The notes below the pieces were generated by a model, which was not told the DNA's origin, did no database searches, and saw only the letters and a list, made by a program, of their open reading frames with translations. Shown here one piece after another: positions 47,054 to 56,894 of a stretch of 64,000 bases of DNA. A program made the position numbers and the translations under genes. Source of the DNA: Schizochytrium sp. TIO01 (taxonomy: Eukaryota; Sar; Bigyra; Thraustochytrida; Thraustochytriidae); assembly GCA_004764695.1 (NCBI GenBank), contig SMSO01000014.1, positions 6,190,029 to 6,254,028 of the forward strand. Direction: 5' to 3'. Positions within the stretch are counted from its first letter, which is position 1; every line of letters starts with the position of its first letter.

Positions 47054-48664
47054 GGTTCTGCCCAATCAATATCAATACCAACGTCAAAACTAGGCACTCC
47101 ACGATCCGCAGCAGTCACAACCACAACTTGATCCAACACTTGTCCAAATCTTCAATTTTGGAGGCAAGAGCGCAGACAAGTACAAGCAGTTTTCCCTAGA
47201 AAACAAACTCTCTCTCGACGTCCTGCGAAAGTAAGCTATCTATATATATGAGACACTTCCCGTTAGGTTGCCTAGCCGAGCCGTGCTAGTATCTCCCGAG
47301 TCACACAATGAACAATTGCCAAGTAAAGCGCCAAGAGTGGAGCCCGTGTACTTTCCAAGCACGGTGGACTGTTCCCTCAAAAGGTCTGCTTGTCTTTGCG
47401 GGAGAAGGTCTTCGCGAGGCCTCGAAGTCGCCAGCGAAGTCCACCGCCGCTGGTAGAACTCTCCTACTGATTACTAGCACCGTTGGCTACTAGCGAGTTA
47501 ACTGTGCGGTCTGCGCCGCCGCTCCGATGCCGCAGGCGGGGAGGCGGGCCAGGAGGGGCCGCTTTAGCGCCTCAATAAGTTGTATGGGTGCCGGTAGCGG
47601 CAGGTGCTCCACTCTCCTCAGGCAGGCGGCCGCTTCGAGCAAGCCACGCCGCGCAAGAGGCACTCTGCGAGGATGGTGGTTTGATGCTCGCCCTCTTCTA
47701 CATCAACAAAGATGTGAAAAACAACATCTGTTCTTTTCGTTCTCTCTTCTGATTATTTTATTTCTTCAAACCTTTTATGCTCCCTAAGTGTGGATACTCA
47801 ATCACTAACAGCCTCGTCCTTAATTTTCAAATTTAAAAGAACGCCCCTTCTATTCTTTTATTTCAGACATTAAAAAGACTTTCTTTTCAAAGGCGAGTTC
47901 TACTGTGCGGTATTTGACTGCTATGGAGGGGCGAGGCAGTGGAACAGGGGGAGGCAAATTCCAACGAAAATTCCAACGAAAATGCTAACGGGATCTTCAC
48001 GAGAACGAATGAAACTTCAGAGTTTGGACAATACATTCGCACCAAACTGTCAAAGAGGGTACATTCTTCAGGAGAGAGAGGAGAGGAGCTTCGCTATGCA
48101 CGCAATAATGGTAAAAAAGCGGCCAATTACACGGACAATTCTGCATCACACGAGGCAATTTATAGCGCAGAAGACGACCACGATTGTTACGGACGGCGCG
48201 AAGAGAATGAGTGATGGTTAGGTTGAGCAAAATAAAAAACATTCGCCAAAAGGGAAAAGGAGAAAAGAGAAAAGAAGTGTTAAAAAAGATCCATAAAGAG
48301 GCCCAAATTTAGGCCAGTTAGGCCTGTTTTCATTTTCATTTCTCGACTGCTAAGACTTATTAGTAGCAGGCTTATTATATAGTTAGTGGTAACTATAGGA
48401 GTACCGTACCCTCAAGTTCAACGAAGATCGTGGCATGTAAAGTGATGATATTTTGGGAGCGGTAGCACTTGAGGATGGGAAATGAACAATGCGTCGTGGT
48501 ACTATGCCAGACGCCTGACCTTGCCAGGAAGGAACCATATGTAAAATATTGGGCTATAACTATTTTAAGGTATGTGTAGGGACGGGAGTAAGGGTTACGA
48601 ATGAATGTAATAAGGCAAGACTTAATGTTGCAATCGAGGAACGAACGACGCTTGGTTGGCTTGC
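47054..48664. other. Intergenic region
   Basis: 1.6 kb upstream of SPT16 and downstream of the 48665 gene. GC-rich between 47.3 and 47.7 kb, where several short frames overlap, AT-rich afterwards. No gene can be supported. Confidence 0.4.
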
Positions 48665-49642
48665 TTAGCGATACATAGAGGCCCCACCTTGGTCCTGGAG
48701 CTCAGCAAGCTGTTTCTGCTTGCGATCGAGAAGGGCCTCAAACCAGTTGGACGCCTGGTCGAAAAATTCACCTGCCGTCTCAGGGAGCTCCTTGATCCAG
48801 ACATTGTGACCTGCCTCGAGCTTCTCAGCAGAAATGTCAAGATCCTCAAGCAAAGTCTGAAGCTTCTTGCGATCCTGACGGCTCTTCTCCATATCTCGAT
48901 GGTTGCGAAGGGTAGGCGAAGGGGGAGGCTGAACAGGACCAGAAGACTCCTCTTCCATTGGAGTGCTCAAATCAGACTGCGATCCGACCTTGCCGATCTT
49001 CTCTTTACAAGCTTCATTGGGACGACCTTCCACGTTAATCACAAGCACTCCAAGGCGCTCGGATTCTCCATTGCCCGTCAAAGATCTTGAGGAGCCTACA
49101 CGCGCACTCTTTTCAGACTTTTGAGGGTAGGCGTCAATGGCCAAGTGGTAGGTGAACTGGAATTGGCGTGTACCAATAGCCTCAATGAGGGCCTCGTCTT
49201 CAGTGAAGGCCTGGTCGACGCTCTTTCGGATAAGGCCAACATAGGTGTCAAGCTCGAGGCCGTTGTCCTTTCCATGTTTGACGATGTAGTCTTCGAAGGC
49301 ACGCTTGGGGAGCTTAGAGGAAATCTCTTTCCAAATCATCTCCTCGCGAGTAGACTTAATAGGCGCGAGTTTCTCTGGAACCAGCAACTTGCCAATTTCG
49401 CGACGGAGATCAGCCATCACATCTGGCGTGGTCGATGCTAGACGCTGATTTCTCGTCCACGGCAAAAATGGATCAAAGAGCACTTTGACAGACACCTGAC
49501 CTCCCTTAGGGCTGACCCAGGTCGTGGAGTCTCCAAAAGGGGCCTTAAAAATAAGCTCACCTGCAGCTGTTGTGGCGGTCAACGTCTTCTGCAGACCTCC
49601 CATATCCTCTCCACCACCTCCAAGCAACGACGCGAAGTCCAT
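48665..49642 (-). CDS. Hypothetical 325-residue protein
   Basis: I do not recognise this protein. It has an ATG start, no signal peptide and no TM. The N-terminal ~170 residues look folded (APFGDSTTWVSPKGGQVSVK; MIWKEISSKLPKRAFEDYIV; GTRQFQFTYHLAIDAYP). A Ser/Pro-rich acidic linker follows (about 185-235), and then a C-terminal helical segment (QDRKKLQTLLEDLDISAEKL; FFDQASNWFEALLDRKQKQL) that could be a coiled coil. Codon use resembles the surrounding housekeeping genes, so it is very likely expressed. Confidence 0.7.
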   Translation of the reverse strand: MDFASLLGGGGEDMGGLQKTLTATTAAGELIFKAPFGDSTTWVSPKGGQVSVKVLFDPFLPWTRNQRLASTTPDVMADLRREIGKLLVPEKLAPIKSTREEMIWKEISSKLPKRAFEDYIVKHGKDNGLELDTYVGLIRKSVDQAFTEDEALIEAIGTRQFQFTYHLAIDAYPQKSEKSARVGSSRSLTGNGESERLGVLVINVEGRPNEACKEKIGKVGSQSDLSTPMEEESSGPVQPPPSPTLRNHRDMEKSRQDRKKLQTLLEDLDISAEKLEAGHNVWIKELPETAGEFFDQASNWFEALLDRKQKQLAELQDQGGASMYR

Positions 49643-51976
49643 GATGCCAAGTAGTTTCTAGCTGTGCTACTCCCTGCTCTAATTTGTGTTCTGTACTGCA
49701 ATCGATATCTTCACCTTCAATCAATCGTCTCTCTTCGGGGACGCTTCCCAGAAGATCAATCCCAGTTGCTCAACGAGATATACGAGTTCCCTTGCCGACA
49801 CCCAGCTCTACGTGGTGCCTCAACTCCTTCGCTTCTCTTCGCTTGTCCTTCTCAACAACGTCCTCAGCTCTTCGGAGTCCAAATCGCGGACTTTGGTTTG
49901 GTATCTGGCGAAGAATTGATTTCAAGAAAGATTGATTCTCTTTCTTTCTTACTTTCTTTCTTTGAGTTCCTCATTGCTTTAATCTCCTTACTATGTTACA
50001 TTTATGCTAAATTACTCTTTACATCTTTCCTCTTTCTTTGCTCACAACTGCGGGACTCTTAATGGGACCCTACTTTCGCCTAGGCAATACTCTGCGCCTC
50101 AGCGAAGGCTTCGATTCTTGGAAAAAGGTAAGATCTGACGAAGTGCTTGAGAACAGGGCCAAAGACCCAAAGATTTGCGAAGCATCGAGCTGATTTAGGA
50201 GCGGGGAAATTGCATAAGAACGGGAGTGCATTTCGCGCGAGACAGTTTTAGGTTTGAAGCGGCAGCTTAGCTACTCAGATGCTGGCTTGTCTCGGTACAT
50301 GTGAAATGTATAATGCTCAATAGTTCGAAGAGCCTGTACGACTTTCTTGAGGGTTCAACAAAGTTTTGCTCCGCTCTGAGCTTCGCTGAGGGATGAGATT
50401 GGGGGCCACTTTGCATAGTATTAGACCTGGCTTAGTTTGGCGGAGACACATGGGCTAGCTGCAGGGTCAGTCCTGACAGGATCTTATGTACATGACTTTC
50501 ATGAATTTAATATTTGGGTTTTGTTGGGTCATTTTGGATCTTTAAATAATGGATTCGCATCGCATGAACACGACAACCTCGCATATGCTTGGGACAAAGC
50601 TAGATACATTAAGAAATCCACTGCAAATAGTTGATTTCATCGACTGATTGAGCTTGCCTAAGAGTTTGTTGGTTTGGTTATCTACTGCTGACAAGGAGGA
50701 GTATGAACCATTTGGCACTGTCGACGCAAGTCCTGCACGAGGCAGGACAAGCATATCACCTCAAGACCAAACCATACTTAGGCAGTTTTATTCTTTTGTA
50801 GTGAATTAAATGGTTATGAAAAACTGCTAGGTTTGACTGCAATGCAAGTGCCACAGTCAATCGTTTTAGCAACTCGAAATATAGGCCTAGTACGAGACTG
50901 GACGTGACATAGACCCTCATTCGGTCATAAATATATCCGGATCACTTCAAGTATTCTCTACGTGCAGATGATAGTTTAAACAAAGACAAGAACTGGCAAC
51001 TAAACACAAGGTATGTGACTTTGTTACCCTTGATTAACAAGCAGTTGGGGCATTGGAAGGGAATTTGACATTGCCGCTTTCTTACTTTGGTACATACCCA
51101 ATAGTGTATAATAAGGTATTTATGATAGAATTCTTTTCTTTTCATATGCTTTTGCCACGTGCTTACTAGATAAATACTGCTTCGAGCAGGTACGTTGAAG
51201 TATGTTCTGCTGGTTATTTGCTCTACACAACAGTTTAATATTTAGAGATAGCAGAAAATGTAAAGTATTAATCAGAAAATACAGTAATAATATAGTTTCT
51301 ATACTCATAAATCTTTCATGTATCGGAGCAATGTTTCGGGATATCCCCATCAATAAAAATGCGTAGATTTTATGTGATTTCATCATGTTTTTTAATTTTT
51401 AAAAACTATAATCGACAATGCCAATCTTAATCTCGAAAGAAGAAAAGCAAGAGCAAGAGCAAGAACAATATGTAGGTATGGCAGATGATTTACTACTTGC
51501 TTCTCCTTCTCAATATCATTCGATTTGCACACTATTTATTTCCACAACAAAGCGAATACCAAAAAACATCTATCTTTTCTACACTTCGATTGAAACATAA
51601 GTAGGATGAGAGCGGTTTTTTATTTTTTCGCCTTGTATATTACCTTTACTATCGTCCTTCACACGATTGTACCCCTCGAAGTTTAACAACCAACTCTCGT
51701 ATAGAATTGTGTTCATCGTCAGCTTGCTCACACCACCCGAAAGTACCAAGGTGGGTACCTGCCAATAGAATCTCATTGCAATCGATAATCGAAGTTAAGA
51801 GCGGTTTGCCTATCACATATCCAGTCACTGACTAATAGAATTTACTACCAGGGTCCTAAAGGCTTTTACTAGTTGTCATTGACAAACGTAATCAGCTGGA
51901 GGCATTAAATGCACAACGCCAAGCTCGACTCGCGCCAAGTCCGGTTGGCTAGGTAGCCGCTTGGTCCCTAATCACA
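49643..51976. other. Long intergenic region with divergent promoters
   Basis: 2.3 kb between divergent genes. Pyrimidine repeats (TTTC, 49938-49963) lie near the left gene's promoter. No gene recognised on either strand. Confidence 0.4.
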
Positions 51977-53485
51977 ATGTCCCAACCTTCGCTTGCAGGC
52001 CTTCGCCGGCAGGGCCAAAACAAAGCAGACCGGCAAGGCTTCCCTAGCGAAGCATCCATGGCACCAACCATCGCTAGGCAGAACACAACAGAGGCAACTT
52101 CAGCAAAACCTGCGTTGGCGATGGGAGGCACAAAGGCCTCGACAACAAAGCCTGCGAAACCTTTTTTTGCTAGCATGCATGTGGCTAAACCTTCTGAGAA
52201 TGACCTCATAGTACAGGAATACCTTCATGTCAAGAAAGATAGTCGAGCCAGTATAACTAATCGATACACCAAGAAGGATCAGGATCATTGCACGTCAATC
52301 AGCAACTATATCGAACTTCTTCGCGCCCAGAAGCTATCAGTTAGGGAAATACAAACACCAGCCGCTAAACCTGAGCCCATGCAGATTGAGGATGACGACA
52401 TGGATGTGAGCTTAATCTCCGAAACTCATGGCGAGGCCCCAAAATCAACAACTTCTGTGGCACCACCTCTGAGGTCCACGAAACGAAATCGTACTAGAGA
52501 TTCTTTGCAAGAACCTGTGCCGTACGAAACTCTAGCGAGCTTGCTTAATACGATGAGTTTTGTTTCGTCAGAACCGGAGGAAGCTATCATGCACCCTAAC
52601 TACACATTACGCACATCATCCACATACACGCGAGACTCGTATTTCAGCCATATCTGGCAGAAGTCACGCAATAAAACGTTTCAGGCAACCCGAAAGCTGT
52701 TGGAACCTCTCCCTGTCCCTGTAGAGGAACCAAAAGGTCCACAAGTAAACCTGACCCCAGCCTTTACGGAGGAGGAGGAAGACATGTATGATGCTGCGAT
52801 GAACTCGAGCGATGACAATAAGGTGCTTGTCCAAAGGTTTAATGTTGATCTTATGGCTCAACAAATGTATTGCCTTGAAGGACTTCAATGGCTGAATGAC
52901 GAGGTGATTAATTTTTATCTTTCCCTACTTCGGGAACGCTCACTTCATTTGGTAGAAACGAATGCAACACCTGGTCTATCATGCTATTTTCACCTCACTC
53001 TCTTCTATTCTAAATTGACGGAGAACAACAAATACAACTATAAAGGTGTGCAGCGTTGGACGAAGCGTGGATTCCGCAAGTGTGACTTATTCACTCAAGA
53101 CATTGTGTTTTTCCCTCGTAACATCGGCAACTCACATTGGACGCTTTGTGTCGCCTTCATTAAGGAAAAACGTGTTGAGTACTTTGATTCTATGGCAGGT
53201 GTAGGCCGTGAGTGCATGCAGAACATTCTCCATTACCTTCGTGACGAGCATGCAGACAAGAAGGGAAGCGAACTTGATACTAGTGATTGGGAGCTTATCG
53301 ATCATGGCCCGAACGTACCGCAACAAAATAACGGTTCTGACTGTGGTGTTTTCCTCTGTACATTCTGCAACTTTTTGTCTATGGGCCAACCGTTGGATTT
53401 CGAGGCCAAAGATATGCCATACATGCGCAAACGCATTGCAATTGATTGTTTGAAGGCTGCCAGCACTTATGAAATTCAATCCTAA
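51977..53485 (+). CDS. SUMO-specific cysteine protease (ULP1/SENP type)
   Basis: A C48 peptidase that matures SUMO and removes it from targets, usually at nuclear pores or in the nucleus. The N-terminal ~270 residues are low complexity and poorly conserved, with a basic RSTKRNRTRD patch as a possible nuclear signal. The catalytic domain (about 285-502) has LEGLQWLNDEVINFYL, the entry motif of ULP1/SENP1. The triad is H387 (IGNSHWTLC), D404 (VEYFDSMAG) and C456 (NNGSDCGVF), with the oxyanion Gln at about 450. The motif spacing is normal, so the enzyme should be active. It fits ULP1/SENP1-2 better than the SENP6/7 group, since no loop insertions are present. Confidence 0.9.
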   Translation: MSQPSLAGLRRQGQNKADRQGFPSEASMAPTIARQNTTEATSAKPALAMGGTKASTTKPAKPFFASMHVAKPSENDLIVQEYLHVKKDSRASITNRYTKKDQDHCTSISNYIELLRAQKLSVREIQTPAAKPEPMQIEDDDMDVSLISETHGEAPKSTTSVAPPLRSTKRNRTRDSLQEPVPYETLASLLNTMSFVSSEPEEAIMHPNYTLRTSSTYTRDSYFSHIWQKSRNKTFQATRKLLEPLPVPVEEPKGPQVNLTPAFTEEEEDMYDAAMNSSDDNKVLVQRFNVDLMAQQMYCLEGLQWLNDEVINFYLSLLRERSLHLVETNATPGLSCYFHLTLFYSKLTENNKYNYKGVQRWTKRGFRKCDLFTQDIVFFPRNIGNSHWTLCVAFIKEKRVEYFDSMAGVGRECMQNILHYLRDEHADKKGSELDTSDWELIDHGPNVPQQNNGSDCGVFLCTFCNFLSMGQPLDFEAKDMPYMRKRIAIDCLKAASTYEIQS

Positions 53486-53693
53486 TTTATCCTGCTCTTT
53501 TTCCCTTTTTGTCTGCTCTTTAAATCATCAATCTATTGTTTCTTTACAATATCTGAGCTCTATTTTTATTCTATTTTTTCTGAAATCTCAGTTCTCGATG
53601 TTTACCTTTTTTTGGTTTACATTCCTTCACACAAATTTAGTTCGTGAAACAACAGACACAAACAATTGGAAATATAAATAACATGAAGCAAAT
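53486..53693. other. Short convergent intergenic gap
   Basis: 208 bp of T-rich sequence; 3' ends of the SUMO protease and the fusion gene. Confidence 0.5.
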
Positions 53694-55733
53694 TTATTGG
53701 AGATTATTAACCAGTTCCATGTACGCCTCGCGCTCGACGTCGATACCATGGTTTCTTTGAATAAAATTCATTGCTTGAGCAATGAGACGCTTGCGGAACT
53801 CCATCGTATGGTCTGATAATATTCGTGTGACCTGTGTAACAAATTCACTCGGAGAATGAAAGACAAGACCAGAGTATTCATGTTTAATGAGCCGTAGGTT
53901 CCCCTCAATAGCCCGAGCTATAACTGGAGTCCCAATGGCCATCGCCTCAAGTATGGCTCCACTCATACCTTCAGATTCAGACGAATTGATCAACACATCT
54001 GCATCTTGAATCGCCTGCAAAATGCTTGTGTGAGGAACTTCGCTATGGTAGACTACGGAGCTGTCCGTGGTTTCCTGAACCCAGGCCTTAATTTCAGAGT
54101 ATACATCTTGATCCAAGCTGGGCCCGACAATAACAAGGTGAGCGAGGGGGTGCAGCTTGCGAACAAGAGACCAAACTTCTCGCAAGTATGTTGGGGCTTT
54201 CACCCTACGCAGGCCGCATATAAGTAACACTACTTGAGAAGTTTTGGGTAGTCCACAGGCTTTGCGCACAGACCAGCGGCTGATCTTTCTTGACTCATTA
54301 ATGCTTCTGATCATGTTTTTGCAATCGACACCTTGTGGAATAATATGAATTTGGGGCATTCTATCGTATTCCCTGAGCTCCTTAGCCATTTCTGGACTGA
54401 AAGAAACGACTGCAGAGCTCTTGCGAAAGCTCTCTACGACAAAGCTTGCGTTCAAAGAGCGGTCCTCAACTGAATCGTCTCCTTTCTTCATACTGACGTT
54501 GACGTCTGTGCCGCCAGTTACAATGAGAACATTATAAGAATGGTTTTCATGCAGCGGTTGAGTAAGGTGACCAACCCTCTTCGCATTAATTCCGATGACA
54601 GTGGTTACTTGAGCTTGCTTCAGCAACGGTAGCACCATATTCACATCTTTGCAAGCCTTTACATTTATGAATAGGGTAGAACATCCAGTTTGTTCTAGTA
54701 TCGAAGCAATTCGACGCGCCGTGGTTAGGTTACCTGTTCCAAGAGTTGTAACTGTAAGAATAGCAATACATTGCGTCGTTCTCCTGGAGCCTGCCAAATC
54801 AGATGTCAACATTGCTGCCAGGCATGAAGCATCTGAAGAAACTGAGCATAGGTTTAGCTGCAAATCATTCTCCAGTACTTGCCGCAGCTGTTCGGATTTC
54901 AAAAGAGTAAGTTCTGACTCGCGCTCAGGTGATTGCGAGAACTCGTCAGGCCCGAGTGGCCAACACCCTTCCTCAGTATCCTTAATTCCAGTACAGCAAA
55001 CACCAGGATGTACCATGAGTTCTATGGATCTCATCGTACTTGGCACTGCCAAGACAGCATCCACTAGGTTTTGCTCTGTGAGATACTGTCCCATCAAAGC
55101 CATGCCAACAAATGCATCTGAAGATCGCCGGATACCCCGCGTTTTGAAGATGTTTTCATAACTTGCTTGAGCATCTCGAGAAACATTACGATAGAACTCC
55201 TCTTTTCCAGGAGGAAGCGCATCGAAGAAATCGGATTGGAAAAAAAGCTCACTTGGGACACGCACCTCCCTCAGTTGATACTGCTGCATCATGATGGCTA
55301 CCGCTGTCGCCACGGGCTCGAGAACATGGGCATGGTTGTGCCCATCTACATGCACAGGGAGGTACCCTGTCAGATCCTTAAACTTGCAAATTTGCGCTTC
55401 GACCTCGCGCAGAAGGTCTTCGGAGCACAATAGACCGCGTTGGGCAAGATCTGCAAGTCCTGAGGGTCCAATGAAGCATTCGTTAAACCCGACCAAAGAT
55501 TTGGGAACAGGCTTTGCAAGCGGAGCTCCTTCCGTCACGTTAATGTGAAGGCCCATGGGAAGACCTGCTTGCAATGCCTTTCGGGCTGCAGACTCTGCAG
55601 AGCGCCCATTCACGAGAAGGGTTGTACGTGTGACCAAACCGTTGCTAAACGAGTCCAGGATGCCATTATCTCTGACAACTCCATAGCCAAAGTCGTCAGC
55701 CGTCACGATTAGCTGCCTTGGCGACATCTGCAT
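53694..55733 (-). CDS. YdjC-type deacetylase fused to GLT1D1-like glycosyltransferase
   Basis: A two-domain protein, 679 residues from ATG 55733 (the frame six codons further up lacks an ATG). Residues ~5-285 are a YdjC/ChbG carbohydrate deacetylase: IVTADDFGYG (metal Asp), GLHINVTEGAPL, LPVHVDGHNHAHVLEP (metal His pair) and SIELMVHPGVCC. Residues ~325-679 are a GT-B family 4 glycosyltransferase: LIVTGGTDVNV, IHIIPQGVD, LLICGLRRVKAP, and the nucleotide-sugar site SSESEGMSGAILEAMAIGTP. The pattern TGGTDVN plus GLRxVKxP is that of GLT1D1. In animals YDJC and GLT1D1 are separate genes; here they form one frame without a stop. The pair suggests removal of acetyl groups from, and transfer of, an amino-sugar. 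No membrane anchor is seen. Confidence 0.85.
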   Translation of the reverse strand: MQMSPRQLIVTADDFGYGVVRDNGILDSFSNGLVTRTTLLVNGRSAESAARKALQAGLPMGLHINVTEGAPLAKPVPKSLVGFNECFIGPSGLADLAQRGLLCSEDLLREVEAQICKFKDLTGYLPVHVDGHNHAHVLEPVATAVAIMMQQYQLREVRVPSELFFQSDFFDALPPGKEEFYRNVSRDAQASYENIFKTRGIRRSSDAFVGMALMGQYLTEQNLVDAVLAVPSTMRSIELMVHPGVCCTGIKDTEEGCWPLGPDEFSQSPERESELTLLKSEQLRQVLENDLQLNLCSVSSDASCLAAMLTSDLAGSRRTTQCIAILTVTTLGTGNLTTARRIASILEQTGCSTLFINVKACKDVNMVLPLLKQAQVTTVIGINAKRVGHLTQPLHENHSYNVLIVTGGTDVNVSMKKGDDSVEDRSLNASFVVESFRKSSAVVSFSPEMAKELREYDRMPQIHIIPQGVDCKNMIRSINESRKISRWSVRKACGLPKTSQVVLLICGLRRVKAPTYLREVWSLVRKLHPLAHLVIVGPSLDQDVYSEIKAWVQETTDSSVVYHSEVPHTSILQAIQDADVLINSSESEGMSGAILEAMAIGTPVIARAIEGNLRLIKHEYSGLVFHSPSEFVTQVTRILSDHTMEFRKRLIAQAMNFIQRNHGIDVEREAYMELVNNLQ

Positions 55734-56894
55734 CTTCCACACCCAGCTCAACCAGCGCCAGCCGCTATGGTCCTTGCTTGTCTGGTCTTCACGGTCGTCC
55801 TCAGAGACTTGCGAGTCCTCGAACTGGGTATTGGGACTTTGTTGTACTCGTTTTAGCCTTTCCTAAACTAATAGATGTCATAAAATTAAGTTTCGGATTT
55901 GCAAGCTCCTCGAACCACGCGAATCAGCCAGTCACAGCAAGCAAAGTGCTCAAGAGCGCGGCACATGATCTCATGAAGCGAAAGATGATACTAATCGCAA
56001 TGAAGATGATGTTGGAAGCGACCTTAGCAAAGGATGCAAAAGGGGAACATGGTTAGTTATATGGAATCTTGTCTTGGAACAACTGTTTTATTTAGTTGGA
56101 CACGTCATTCAGGGCTACGTGGTCTTGCTGCCCTCCTGAAGGCTTTTCGTGGGCTGCAATCGAATCCACATTTCGTCCTCACTGTTGTCTCAGAAACGTT
56201 CTTCATAAAAGTAATCCAAACCATGGGTACCATGATATGGCGCATGAGATCCCATCTTGCAAAGACGAAACAGGGTAGGTAACTAAGTATAAAAGTAGTA
56301 CATGGTGAAAAGAAGAACAGTAGAAAAATAGACGAAATACTAATAAATTTGAGGTGATGGGACTAAAAGTAAACATTACATAAAATGATGACGATTATGC
56401 AGGACAAACTGATATTCATTGTGACCCAGACAGGAATATACTAGCTGCTTACATGGTGTTGGGTGTCCAGGGTATATGGCCATCCAGTTCGGTTGCTAGG
56501 GGATATGGGGAACAACAGAACAAGCAATTCGTAAAAGCAACAAAAAACGGAGAGATCAGCCACATAAGAAATAATCTCATTAAAAAAAAAATAATAATAA
56601 AATCGATTTTCAACTCGAAAACTTCAATCAATTCTAATTTTAAGCCAAACTCTGGGCCGGTCATCTTCATCAAACTCTCTAATAAATAAAGACATTTTGG
56701 GAAAGGAGAGAGGAGCTTCACTACTGGCTGGTGACTTTCCAAAACGTCGAACCTGAAGCGAAAAGCGTAAGAAGTCCCCCCTCCCTCTTTCTCTCTCTCT
56801 GTCTCCAGTTACACTGAGGGAGAGGATTGCGTAGTTAGTCAGTTTGACAGAAGTGAAGCAAATTCGAATCTTTGAAGGCGCTCGACTCTCAAAA
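55734..56894. other. Divergent intergenic region
   Basis: 1.16 kb between divergent starts. It has CT-rich tracts (56780-56805) just before the right-hand gene, plausible core-promoter pyrimidine runs, and no supported gene. Confidence 0.4.

Noticed and set aside
47268-47787. Several overlapping short plus-strand frames in a GC-rich patch
   Set aside because: Overlapping frames with Arg/Ser/Pro-rich translations are expected in GC-rich noncoding DNA.
48665-49642. AHA1-type Hsp90 co-chaperone
   Set aside because: I first suspected it from general shape, but the AHA1 N-terminal and AHSA1 motifs are missing.
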